A DNA stretch of 64,000 nucleotides from Datnioides undecimradiatus (lineage: Eukaryota > Chordata > Actinopteri > Lobotiformes > Datnioididae), in contig WARS01000038.1 of the NCBI GenBank assembly GCA_008933995.1, positions 4,854,010 through 4,918,009 of the forward strand, read 5' to 3'. Made by a program: the position numbers and the translations under genes. Under the pieces are notes generated by a model, which did not search any database, was not told the origin of the DNA, and saw nothing but the letters and a program-made list of their open reading frames with translations. Below, piece after piece: positions 24,902 through 36,135 of this stretch (its first letter is position 1; the number at the start of each line of letters is the position of its first letter).

Positions 24902-25788
24902 GTGAGCAGTTTGCTGTTTACACAGACTCAAGGCGTTAGAAGAGAGAGGCTGGGTGACAGATTCGACGTGGAGTAGACCGGACTTTATAGTGTCTTCATA
25001 GTGTGATGACTCACGGCAGGAAATATGAAACAGAATGCCAGATTATGTTTGAGGCTCCTGTATCCTGCAGCGATAGAAAGATAAAGAAGCATTTTTACAA
25101 CAGTGTCTCGACACTGAACAAAAAATCCATACCAAAAGTTGCAATTTGATAATTTTATTTAGACTTCTGTCGGTTTATACACTAAGCGCTGCTGGATTTC
25201 TGCCTGTCTGATAAAAACTTGTGGTTTAATATTGTAAAAGAGAGAAAAAAGCTTTGTTTACTGATGCACAGCTGCCTCGGGTCTTAGAGATGAAACAAGC
25301 TGCAGCCTCCAGGATTCATCTGTTTGCTGTCTGCACAGACTTCACCTCCATTAGTGTCACATTCTGCAATCTGGAGTCTCAAACTTTGATAAACTTTTTG
25401 CTATAAAATATAAAATGAGTGTGTATATCCATCCTTCTGCTGACAAAGTGCAGACCACAGTTCTTTTTGACTGATGCAGGTACTGTAGTTTGATTGATGC
25501 AACATCTCTGTGGGCCAGCTTAAACACATTATACTAGGATTAGGACCAGGATCTAATTTATGTTCCAGAGACGGGTTGTTAGACTAGTAACAGAGACAAC
25601 AACAGGCTGAAGGAATCTGTTCCTTGAAAAGTTGTTCCTGAAATTAAAAGTTCTGGGTCCCAAATTGCAGCTTCCCTCTTAATTGTGATCTTTAGCATTC
25701 CCTGAGAAGATGGGAGATAGCAGGCTCTCAGATGTTGAACATTGCAAAGCGTATCTTAGCAACCTCGTCTCGCAAATGTCAATTAGCC

Positions 25789-25802
25789 GCTGCCATGGCA
25801 AC
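25789..25802. promoter_or_regulatory. RFX-type X-box, one mismatch
   Basis: GCTGCCATGGCAAC differs by one base from the symmetrical RFX site GTTGCCATGGCAAC. It lies in the last ncam2 intron. Confidence 0.35.
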
Positions 25803-27220
25803 GCCCACCCAGTAGCCTGGTGGTTTAGACACAAACATGTGCAAAAAAGTTTCTCCAAAGATAGCAGGAGGGAGAATATGCAGAAAAGCTGACACAAAAA
25901 GCCCAAATTTAATCTGAAACAATTAAAAAATAAGAACAAAGAGACATTTCTGAGAATTGCAGTTGTTTCAAGTTTATCATGTGCAAGGATGAACACGAGC
26001 GCTAACCTCGCCCAGGTTTCTAGCATGTTTTAAAGCCATTGTTTTGCTAATTCTTTATTCATTGATTTGTGAGATGACGAGTTAAGATGTTTTTTTTTTT
26101 AATTCTTCATTATACAATGTGTGACAGGAAAATGTGTTGTCGTCACAACAAGATGGGGCTAATTTTCCCATGTATACGTTAAAGCTTGAGTTTTGGGATG
26201 TTGTGGCTGCAGAAAATGAAATTAAAGCCAAGTAAATTAATTAGAATTGATGGATTGTAACTGCTTTGGCCAGCCATCCATGATTTGATGCCCCACTGTA
26301 ATTACTGCTTTAATGTTTTGCGCTACATTGCATTTTACTATGCAAGCCCGAGTGTTTTTCCCCCTCTTTGTCATTGTCAAAGTAAAATAAAACCACACGT
26401 CATTAGAGGGACACAGAGACCCTTGAGTATGCAGGTTTTTTAGGGGATAGTTTGTGTTATTGACACGTAGAGAGCGCTTAAATTTCGAATTCTGGAGCGG
26501 CAGACTGACATTTAATTAAGTGTGATTTTTGCAGCACTCCATCTTAACTCCAGAGCAAACATAAAGCCGGTGGTCTCGAGGAGTTAGAGCGCTTTGGAAG
26601 AGAGCACACCTGACTCAGACACCTGACTCATGAGCGCACATATACGCATCGGTTTGGCCTTGGACACGACTTTCCATCCATCCTTCCCATGCAAACGAGC
26701 TGATTTTATAACAGCTCAGCTAACAAGATCCTCGAGTGAACAGCCAAGTGTCCATCAGCAGCTCTGTCAAAGTGTCCTTGACAAAGACTTTGTACACTTA
26801 CTGTCAGCTATGATGAAATACGCTCGCTGAAAGAATAAATATAAATGTAAAGATCTAGATAAGAGTGTAAACAAACATGCCCGGGACAACGCTGTGGTTT
26901 AGACCCCAGGCCAACTAATTTATCTCTGTGCAAAGCAGAGATTGCAGTCAGCCTTTATGGCCCAGCATAGATGGCCCTCTGCTTAATTAACGTCAGCAGA
27001 GGAAAGAACAAGTCGCCCCTGCTGTGCTTTGGTGTCACTTAGAAGCTCACAGATTACAAATACACATCTGCATACACGCTCTGATATCTCCCCAGCCCAC
27101 CATGAGGTGCAACACAGCTGCCGGCTCCTGCAGCATTAAATCAAAGAGGCATGTCAGGACCCAGTAGCATGTCTGTTCGCTTTGTGTCCCAAACATTGTT
27201 TTAAATGTAACCTCTGAGAG

Positions 27221-27240
27221 GGTGTGTGTGTGTGTGTGTG
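27221..27240. repeat. (GT)n microsatellite
   Basis: Ten GT units in the last ncam2 intron. Confidence 0.95.
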
Positions 27241-27307
27241 CATTTGGCATTTGAGGAAAATTCCACTTCCTGACCTCTAAGTGATCTGGTTTACGACATT
27301 GTTAGAA

Positions 27308-27675
27308 CCAGGGATGAAATGTAACTAATTACGTTACAGATACATTGTGTTTCTATCTCAAGCCGCGTTATACATCCCAACCTCCACATTTCAGAGTGAA
27401 ACGTCTACTGTATAAAAAAAACATAGCCGTAGTCATGAGTTAAAATAATCATTGCAGTTGCATCACAGCATATACAAATTAGTTAAAATGCATGTGAAAA
27501 TGCGTAATTATAAAAGTTTAAAAGTAGACATTGTTTTAACCTTTAATACTCTAATTTTCCTGATTATGTTTACATACTTAAGTGTCATTTTAAATGCATG
27601 CCTTCTATAGCAGAGTGTTTTTATGGTGTGATATTCGTTTTTAAGTAAAGTATCCGAGTACTTCCTCCATCCCCG
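27308..27675. repeat. percomorph dispersed repeat, family with TAAGTAAAG..CCGAGTACTTC end
   Basis: Begins CCAGGGATGAAATGTAACTA and ends TTTAAGTAAAGTATCCGAGT followed by ACTTCCTCCATCCCC. The end matches from memory a very common percomorph element whose border reads AAGTAAAGGATCTGAGTACT then TCTTCCACCACTG. The interior is heavily diverged and non-coding. Related pieces occur at 57373-57615 and at 61545-61640 with 62496-62614. Confidence 0.55.
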
Positions 27676-27787
27676 GTTAAATCTGTCCGAACAAATAAAG
27701 GATCTTGGTGTTAAAACAAACTTGTCTTATCAGCCAAAGTCACAGTGCGTAGCTGTGATCGAGAGTCTCTTGTTATCTTTCAGTTTC

Positions 27788-27818
27788 TTTTTTTTTTTTT
27801 TTTGGTTGTTGTTGTTGT
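27788..27818. repeat. poly(T) tract followed by (GTT)n
   Basis: About 16 T residues followed directly by five GTT-like units. Confidence 0.9.
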
Positions 27819-30800
27819 AACCGGGAATTCACATCAGATGTGAGACATCAGCGCCTGATGTGCACAAGCACCACTGAAGCGTCTATCTGTTCAAGCCACA
27901 CCAACTGCATCATGGTGTCTGAGTCCTCACAGCCAGCTGTGCTGTCAGCAGGGGTGACAAACTGCCTGAGGAAAATCAGGAACTCACCGGACGAAAATGC
28001 TTTTCATGTAGGCTCAATGAAGAACATAAAGACTGCATTGTTTTTATTAATTAGCTCATCTTAAAGGCAACTCTTGCATATCTGGCACATAAAATCAAAA
28101 TAATCAGCAGTTTCCTCTTTTCTCTAGTTGATCTGGTACAATATCAACCCGGTTTCCATAACAACCTTAAAGTCCCATCGCTCACATCATAGTAGTTGTT
28201 TTTACTGAAGTTAATAGTGATGCAGTTTGCTTTAGTGCACAAGCAGCATGATTAAAAGAGCATTATTTCATCTTCAAACACCCTCATCAAGCTGAACCAG
28301 GAAGTAGAAGGTAGCAGTCACCACCTATGAGATGCTGCAGCATGTTAGCGATGTTAGCCTGCTGCTAGATAGAGGATGAAGAGGAAGGTGCAAAGCCTTG
28401 ACCAAACTAACCTTATTTAAGGTGCAACATGCTGACTGTAGTGACGTGATGTGTGTAGTCTTCCTGTTTTTCTGGTTTGATAGTTGTTTCTGCACTGTGA
28501 ATTTAATCAGAATGCAGAGCAGATTTTGTTTTTTGCTTCTGTATCATCAGATTTATTTGTCGTAGGCGTATGATGCTTAAAATTCACCCTCAAATACCAC
28601 ATGTACTCGTGTATTTACTACAAATTCAGCAGCCCTGCCAATAAATAATTACAATAATTAAACCCCCAACTAGCCCCAGCAAGAAAGCGTCTGACACCAC
28701 CTGCAGTTCAATTACTTAACCTCCCTGCCTCCTCATTGCTCCTCATGCCCAAAATGAACAAGCAGCCTTGATTAATTAGTATGGATATGGTTAATAAGGT
28801 AACATCATTTAGACGGTGGGAGATTTGTTTGATTTGATCAGCTGCATGTGGAGATTACACTTCACTTAACACACTGGTGAAAAATAGACTCTGAGTGTAA
28901 AAAACACACGGAAGCTCGTCGAGTGGCGAACATCACATGACTGTGTGACGAGTAAGACACCAAACACTGAACAGGAGAGTAAGGACTCTGTTGTATTCAT
29001 GTTAGGGACACTTCGGCTATCACTTCTATTTCATAACACCCGCTGCCAATTCCAACTTTTTGATGACGCGCCGTTATCGACGTGTTGGCGCACTTGTGAT
29101 TCCCTTCATTTGGCATCCACTCTCTAGACAGAGAGAGAGGGAACAGCAAGCGGAAAGACCTTCCCATATGTTGAGAAAACCTCCCCATCTGAATATAAGT
29201 CCAATCTGGGTTTGCATGAAGCTAATGGGACATGAAATTGGCTCCACTGTGCAGGAACTTTAACATCCACCAATCAACCAAAGGGGAACCCCCTCTGGCC
29301 AATTGCAATATTTGGGCTTATTAGGTACAGTATCACGCAGGGCTACTGTTTTACATTCATGATCTCACTCAGTGAAAAACTCCCTCAGAGTTGGTAAACA
29401 TCTAGCAGGGCTATTTAGGGATGATTTTGTGCCGATATAGAATGGCTTTTAAAATTGACAATTCGCTGTTTATGTGATCCAATTTTGTGAAAAAACATTT
29501 AGACAATGATTGGTCGCTAGAACCTTCCACTGTGGCTTACAGAAGGCATTAAAATATTAAAATATTCATACATAAAGGCAGCATTAAAAACCTCCATCCA
29601 TCAGGTTTGTTTATTATTAGCTGATTTTTATCTAAGATTAGATTAAAGGTCAATAAAATCAAAGTTTAACAGCAAAAATGAGAAAGAAAATCCACTCGTG
29701 GAATAAAATTTGGATTATCAAAAGAGATTTTATCTTGTATTTTGGGTTTCTTCGCAGTTAAGGCACATGAATCCTTGAAACTGCCGATTATGATCTGTTT
29801 CATGAATAAGAGAGGGGGCAGTGCTGAACTTCGAGGCATTTGGGTTTATGCTTTTCATGATGAGCAAGTCTTGAATGTTTAACAGGAGCTGGACACATGA
29901 CAGCGCAACCCTGTGAACTCAAGAAATGAGTAGCCCTCAGCTAAAGTGCGCTGCCACCGGCCTGCTGTTAGCCTGATACAGATCACACTGAGCTGGCTCA
30001 AGTCTTCATCTGCTTCCACAGCTCGTGACCCAATCCCTTGTTCCAAAATCTCTCGATAAAATCAGAACAACACATGCCGGATGAGCAAAATACACGAGTT
30101 CACCGATGGGGTGAATCCAGGTAAAAGCTCTGGTTCCTTATTGATTTCCCTTATTAAAGCTCTACCAATCCCCAAAGATGCATTGGAGAAGAAAGGATTT
30201 TGCAGCTTTGATGTGCAAAAAGGGGCTGCAACTCAGTATTTCCCTCATATCTTGCACTTTCTGTGTTCATTGTTATGTGTTTTTTTGTTGTTTAGACATC
30301 GGGGTGAGCGTCTGCTGAGGGACTGATTGCCTTGAGACATCCCTAGCTGAACTTGAAGCGCGTGGTTTTATTTCTGAAATGAAACAACAAAAGACAGACA
30401 ACTGTTTTATTCCACAGTTTAGATTTTTACAATGAATCCTCTCTGTTGGTTTGTCAGTAAGTGGTTTTTGGTTAGGTGTCAGGATTTGAGAAGCTACAGC
30501 AAATACATGCCGATAAACTCCTGTAAAACTTTGTGCCGCAGATGCACAAATACATTCGCAGATTAGACGTAGCTTGCAAACAACATTAAACCACCTGTAA
30601 TAGCATCAGAGGACGATTTATGTAGCTTTTATTTAAATAGCTTCTGCCTAATTATGGGCCATTTTAAATGTCCAAATACACTGTAAGTAGAATTAGAATA
30701 TAAATGTGGGTCATTAAAGCGAAGCACATACCCCATAAACTCTGATACAAATTAGAAATCGCCACTATTTAACTCAAATTATATCACTGTATTATTCTAT

Positions 30801-32915
30801 CCTGATTTTCACCCAGTCACTGTATTAACTGGATTAGGATAAAGTAGGTTTTTTTTTTTTTTCCTGCCGACTGCAGATAAAAGCTCTCATACATCATATC
30901 AGTGGAAACACAGGCTGGTTAGATTTTCATCTCGTGGCCACATTATCATAAAGACAAAGCTGTGATGTCCTTCTGCTGAATTCCTCGAAACAAGACTCGT
31001 GGAGGATGAAATGAAGAAGAGCGCCTGGCAAGAGGCCGCCAGCCAATCAAATGGCTCGTGCTTAATAACCTGTGCATGTATATTTGATTTTTTTTTCTTT
31101 TTTTTTTTTTCTTCCTCTAAATGAATCAAAGGCAAATGGGAGATGTGCCCGCTCTGATGTTCAGGTCGACGCAGGCGGAAAAAATGAGAGCGCGGCACTG
31201 AAAACCAGCGACATCCAGCCAAGCCAAGAGAACAGGGAGCGCGGGAAAACCACTGAGCTGTAATACTTTCATAAAATGTTGAGTTTCTTTAGTGCTAATC
31301 ACACTGGTAGCTTAAAAATCAAAGATAACAGCTTGATGGTAACGTTTCATCAAACCCTCAATGCATAGTTTCTTGTTATGAATTTGAAGTCTTCAGGCTA
31401 AAGCTGCACCAACCCTGCCATCACAGTGACAACACCCGGGCTCCATGGAAGTGATTGTATAGCTGTTTTAGCAGGCTGAGTGTTGCTCCTCATGACTTGT
31501 AAACTGACATTTAAATGTGAAATACTAAGTGGAGTGGAGTAAACAACACCTGGCCCCTGGTTTTCTACATGTCAATTTGTTGGTTGCAGTACATCAAATT
31601 ATCTGCTTGGCTGACTGGCTGTCTCTACCATGTGTTTAGGTTCAGGAGGAAACACTTGGTTTAAGTCAGGAAAAGATTGTGGTTTTGTTTTAATACTGAA
31701 AGTGGACAACACTTTGATTCTCGTATTGTTTTCCAGTCCAGAAAGGTGCGAGTGGCCCTCGATCATTATTGAACCACAGCTTTACCTCGGCAGTCTGCTC
31801 AGTGGTTCGACCGAATCGGTTTAAACTGTGATTTGTCAGTCCACATTATGTTCATCTGATCCAATTCCAATAGTGTTAACCTGAGACTGACCTACTGTTT
31901 CTGTTTGGAAGTTTTAAGAATAGCTTCACTGAGGCAACACGCCTGTTCATTCCAGGTTGTTTCAGGCATTACTGATCACTTGACACTGAAACGGGAACCC
32001 GTTCTTATTCAAACCTGCACAGACCTTGACACCTAGTGTCCAGTTTATTTCACCAATGACTTGTGGTTTCTTATATTGTTGTTTCATGGTTCCCGAGAGG
32101 GATGTTTGTCTCTTTCTGCCCTTGTTGTTGGTCTGGCTGTATCACTGTAAAGCGCTTTGTCACCATCTACAAAACATTATTTCTTCTTCTTACATCTTTG
32201 AGAAGGACTTTCCAGCTCCTAAAATCATTCAAAATATATAAAGTAGTCCTCTGAGCCATATCTGATAATACTGAATCATGTTGTTGAGGCAGGTGATTCC
32301 AAACATATTGAACTTTATCCAACTTTGAGCATTCACTTAAAATGCATTTGCTGCTAAAAACATCATTTCTGGAAGTCAGGTTTTACTTCTGATATGACTG
32401 ATTTCAAACTCTGCTAAAGTGCACCTGAGTGGGATTCTCAACATTTTCACTATTTGAGGTTAGGTCTCCAACCATTCAGGCCAACATGAGCCACACATCT
32501 GAATAATACCATTCTTTAAGCCTGTGTGCAGCCCTGTAGAGGCTTTTATATTTAATATCCCTGCTGCCTTTTCACTTCAATTAAATTCAGCTTTATTAAT
32601 CCCAATGGGGGCAACTCATTCACGCACCAAAAGGTCTAAAAGGTGATTACTGGTGGGCTCTAAAGCAGGAAAGTACACATTTTGTGGAGAAAATCATTAA
32701 GCCCACGCTCTCTCATGGCAGTAATTCAGTCCTAATTTAGCTACCATTTACTGTATGTGCCTGTTTCATACAAAAGCATCCTGTAGGTGGTCACTCTCTA
32801 GTCTGTGCCTGTTCACATTAATTTACATGTGCTTTAAGTTTCTGTCATTATCCAGCAGGCAAGTGCGCACGCTGCCAGTCTCACATCCACTCCTGTGTTT
32901 GTTTTCCTACCACAG

Positions 32916-33030
32916 GAAGCTACCGCTGAAGGAAGAAAATGGAAAAGAGTCTCTCAAGCCGGATACGATTGAAATCAAAGTGCACAGTGACAACAGCATC
33001 CACACAAAGCCCGACGACAGCAAAGCGTAA
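32916..33030 (+). CDS. ncam2: ncam2 last coding exon: cytoplasmic C-terminus and stop
   Basis: After one base that completes a split codon, it encodes KLPLKEENGKESLKPDTIEI, then KVHSDNSIHTKPDDSKA and TAA (33028-33030). Mammalian NCAM2 ends KLPLKEEDGKEALNPETIEI, KV and DDSKA, so the identity is clear. The acceptor is TTTTCCTACCACAG. If this exon joins directly to the transmembrane exon, the split codon is CT+G (Leu) and the visible protein has 336 residues, with a cytoplasmic tail about 39 residues shorter than in mammals. If a middle exon was missed, the first codon would instead complete a Glu. The tail is acidic and lysine-rich, with no enzymatic motif. Confidence 0.96.
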
Positions 33031-34188
33031 AAGGGTCGGTCCCCCACGCCACCAAAAGAACATTCGGATCACGAGACCAAAACCCAGAGAAACTACAACA
33101 CTGGAAAATAGTGGAGTAAAATACCATATCTGTTTATAACAATGCCCCAGTGAAAGGCATGTGTAAATACAAATAATATGGAGAAAATAGAGAGAAAGGG
33201 TCAACATTTTAGACACCCTGAGTGATAAATGTATCATGTTCTTAAAAACATGGCATCAGTGGAAGGCTTGTTGATCAATGATTGTATTTTATTTGTCTCA
33301 CTTTTCGTTGTGTCTGCTCATATCTGCTGGGTTTTTTTCTGCCCTTTCATTTCTTTGATGCAGTTAAACGGCGATCGATCGCATCTCCAGCCCCCTCCGA
33401 CACTGACTTCTCACACAATCGCGAGTGCGCGCGAAGCTACAATGCTTGCAGGCGTTGCCCTAAGCTAACACCGCTAATGCTCTTTCCTTTTGTTTTTTTG
33501 TCAGAGCGAATGCACGGGCTGACCCTCACAGCAGGATATCACAGAGATTGAAACCCAAATCGCCTGTTTCCATGCCTGAGCGTTATAACACAGCAACCTT
33601 TTCTTATGCCTTTTAATAGCTGAGCCTGACGTCGGGCTTAGTGTGATCCAAATGCTGAGGCGTTGCGTTTTAAGCTCGTTGGCTTCAGCAACAAAAGGTG
33701 AACCACTCTTCATGAGATTTTGAGGTTTCATTGCTGCAGGAAGACAAAAAAAAAATGTATAAATCATTAATTTGTCGGTGGAATTTGGTTTTGGATATTT
33801 GGTGAATAACGTTCCCTGAAGGGCTATCGCAGATCGTGGCTTGTGTTGCAGGAAAACAGACAAAAATCTTGTCCATAAAAGAAGAAAGAATGCGTTGCAG
33901 TCTATGAAGTACACACTATAATGCCACACATGTGCATTGATGTCATTGACAGCCAAGCCTTTTATAGCAACACTGAATATTGTTAACACTCTTCGACTGT
34001 CTCATCCTTCAACGATGTACGTTTTATTCATCTGTGTTCAAACCGCATACGTGATTCAGTGCAGTAAACTGTTGCCGGAGGTGAACTGCGCTGTGAGCTA
34101 ATGCGCTCGTTGGTATGCAACTTGAGTAATCAAAAAAAAAAAAAGAAAAGAAAAGATGTGTTTGAGAGGCGTCCCCCCCACCCCCTCC

Positions 34189-34206
34189 CACACACACACA
34201 CACACG
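34189..34206. repeat. (CA)n microsatellite
   Basis: About nine CA units in the ncam2 3' UTR, followed by a short GC alternation. Confidence 0.9.
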
Positions 34207-35839
34207 CGCGCCCTGAATGGTGTCATGTATCTGTTGCTGTCCGTAGGAGAAGCAGACTCAAGGCATGGGAACAAACGAGTAAAGGTGACGAGAACTGAAT
34301 CAACATGTGTGTGATGTGTGTTTTTAAATGATAAACACTGATTTTTATTTTCTTCATTTCCGTCTCAGATCTGCCTCAGATGTGTTTTTGTTTCCCAGTC
34401 TGATCACTTCTCTCTCTGATGTTGTCATGTGTTGTACATAGGTAAAAAAAAAAAAAAAAAAGAATATTTTACAAAGCTTTTATGTAAATATACCCTAAAG
34501 GATGTGTGTTTTTTCAAAATGCAACAGGCTTGGCTTTTTTTCTTTTGTTTTGGGGGTTTTTTGTGAACGCTCCTCAGATGAAAAGCTGTTTTTATTTTAA
34601 ATTCTTCTTCTGTTGTCTTTTGGTCCAAAGTTCAGTGATGGTGTAATATTGCTTTTTCTAGTCATTTGCTTTCCCTTCAGAAAATCCATGCCCTAAGGCT
34701 ATTTCACGGCATTTCAATGGAGACAGTAATTACGGCATTAGTGTGCCTTCTTTTTTTTTTTTTTCCTCCCCCCCTTGTGGCCCAATGCCGCAGCAGCAGC
34801 GCAGACCATCAAATGAATTTTTGAACGCTGCTTTTTGCCAGAATATGTCGGGCAATTGAAATTAATTGTGATCCTGTGAATTCTGGGAAATGTAGTCGTA
34901 GGATTGTAAGGTCGTGGTCGTGGTCGTCGACACTGGACGTGTTTAACTACCTAGTGCAACTGGATATCAGGTTGATGCTGTAGACTCTTGAGTACAAAGT
35001 ACAGTGATGAGCTGCAGAAATCTGGTTTTAATGCAGTGTTATGCATCATCATGAATGAGTGTGCGTGTGCGAGTCTGCATACATGCATGGGTGGATGAAT
35101 ACACTCGTCTTCATCAGGTTGCATGTATGTTTGTTGAATGTAACTGCTCGTACTGTAATTTCATCCGTTTGTGTTTGCGAGTGTGTGTGCCCATTTTGAT
35201 TCTTCACAATAGGAGTCTCCAAATTTCCTAATTAATATCCTAAATTAAAAAAATTAGAAGTCAATAACTAGGCGTTATTTTGTTATAATTTATTTGTTTT
35301 CTTTCTTTTTCAATATTTATGGTAGAGTAAAGTGTGTTAAGGACTACACACTCTCAGTTCAGTGGTGCATTGTGCAGCTCTGCAAGTCGTATATAGGTTA
35401 TGACCATGTGCCAAGTATGAATGTCCGAGTGCTGTGAGTGCATTCCTCTTTGAGTGCAGAGTGTGTTGGTGAGAGCTCTCACCACGCGTTCCAGAGTGCG
35501 CTCCGATAGGTAAAACCTGATTATGTAGTTCTCGACAGTGATTAATTCCCCAGGCTGCAGCACTCCATGCATGTGTCTGCAAGCCCCTGCCGCCGCCACC
35601 GCCACTCCCTCGCCACTATCCCCTGCCTCTCAGACTCCATTGGTTTTTATCTCAGACCTCATAGCACTGGCTTTGTTTTCCCACGGCGAAGCCCTTGTAC
35701 CTGCATATCTCAAATGGATGGTCCTGCCATGGAGTGGTTCCGCTGCCTGTTACGATGACTGTAAATATGGGAGCACAGTGCCTGGAGGCTATACGATTTG
35801 TACATGTTCTTTTGTATTTGAATATGAGTCTAAATACCC

Positions 35840-35925
35840 AACCCCCCCACCTCCCTTCTTACCCTCTCCCCCCTCTCGTCTCCCCCTCCCCTCTGTCTCC
35901 TCCACCACGCCTCGGTCCTTTTTCT
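35840..35925 (+). repeat. pyrimidine-rich tract in the 3' UTR
   Basis: About 85 bp almost entirely C and T, with several CCCCCC runs and CTCCC units. In an mRNA such a tract is a potential binding site for poly(C)- or polypyrimidine-tract-binding proteins. Confidence 0.7.
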
Positions 35926-36106
35926 GTAGGGGGTAAAACAGGTGTGTTTGAGCTCAGTGTACAGTATGTGTCCTCTTTGTCCCCATGCTCCCTGTGTCCC
36001 CTGGACTGTCCCCCGCTGAGTGTGCTTTGTGCAGGAGGTGGGAACTATTGATGTCTCTCTGTACGTACCTGTGGAACACTTGTGACTCCTGTCATTTGCC
36101 GCTGTA

Positions 36107-36112
36107 AATAAA
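36107..36112 (+). terminator. poly(A) signal of ncam2
   Basis: AATAAA, followed 20-45 bases later by a T/G-rich stretch (GTTGTCGTTCATTGTTTC), the usual arrangement of a vertebrate cleavage and polyadenylation site. Cleavage would fall near 36125-36135. Confidence 0.75.
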
Positions 36113-36135
36113 CATGTCCTGGTAGAAGAGAGTGA

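Larger units (their letters stand above)
21719..32915 (+). other. ncam2: ncam2 intron before the last coding exon
   Basis: An 11.2-kb GT-AG intron. Mammalian NCAM2 has a cytoplasmic exon of about 39 codons here (starting KDGSKEP and ending near PLTEPE). Scanning the plus strand for its key stretches (KDGSKEPIVE, NHEDG, NETTPLTE) found nothing. Both flanking boundaries are phase 2, so direct joining keeps the frame (AAYL-KLPLK). Contents: GGA-rich repeat (22723-22755), a near-perfect RFX motif (25789-25802), a perfect CRE (24894-24901), a GT run (27221-27240), a dispersed repeat (27308-27675), T and GTT runs (27788-27818), and AT-rich blocks near 26150-26560 and 28670-28800. Confidence 0.8.
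33162..36110 (+). promoter_or_regulatory. five Pumilio response elements in the 3' UTR
   Basis: UGUANAUA, the established PUF/Pumilio binding motif, occurs at 33162-33169 (TGTAAATA), 34433-34440 (TGTACATA), 34483-34490 (TGTAAATA), 35760-35767 (TGTAAATA) and 36103-36110 (TGTAAATA, overlapping the poly(A) signal). Pumilio proteins repress or localise neuronal mRNAs. The motifs are seen directly; regulation of this transcript is inferred. Confidence 0.45.
33031..36135 (+). other. ncam2: ncam2 3' untranslated region
   Basis: About 3.1 kb from the stop codon to the most convincing cleavage region. It is AT-rich at first and carries several poly(A)/poly(T) runs (34130-34150, 34443-34463, 34752-34766), a short CA run (34189-34206), a pyrimidine-rich tract (35840-35925) and five UGUANAUA motifs. 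No other AATAAA with good downstream sequence was noted within it. Open frames on either strand inside it are short and unrecognised. The length is inferred from the poly(A) signal, not from transcript evidence. Confidence 0.7.

Noticed and set aside
31161-31263. Acceptor-like TTCAG followed by an open stretch reading VDAGGKNES to GKTTEL before a stop, considered as the missing ncam2 cytoplasmic exon
   Set aside because: It does not align with KDGSKEP...TTPLTEPE, has the wrong reading phase for the flanking exons and ends in a stop rather than a donor.
31800-31820. GGTTCGACCGAATC, considered as a tRNA or SINE B box
   Set aside because: No A box at the right distance upstream and no cloverleaf; a single B-box-like match is insufficient.
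32581-32625. CAGCTTTATTAATCCCAATG followed by GGGGCAACTCATTC, similar to a common fish repeat fragment
   Set aside because: Too short to define an element or its limits by eye; a repeat-library search would settle it.
33501-33989. 162-codon open frame on the minus strand
   Set aside because: It is antisense to the ncam2 3' UTR, with no recognised domain and no promoter or splice signals.
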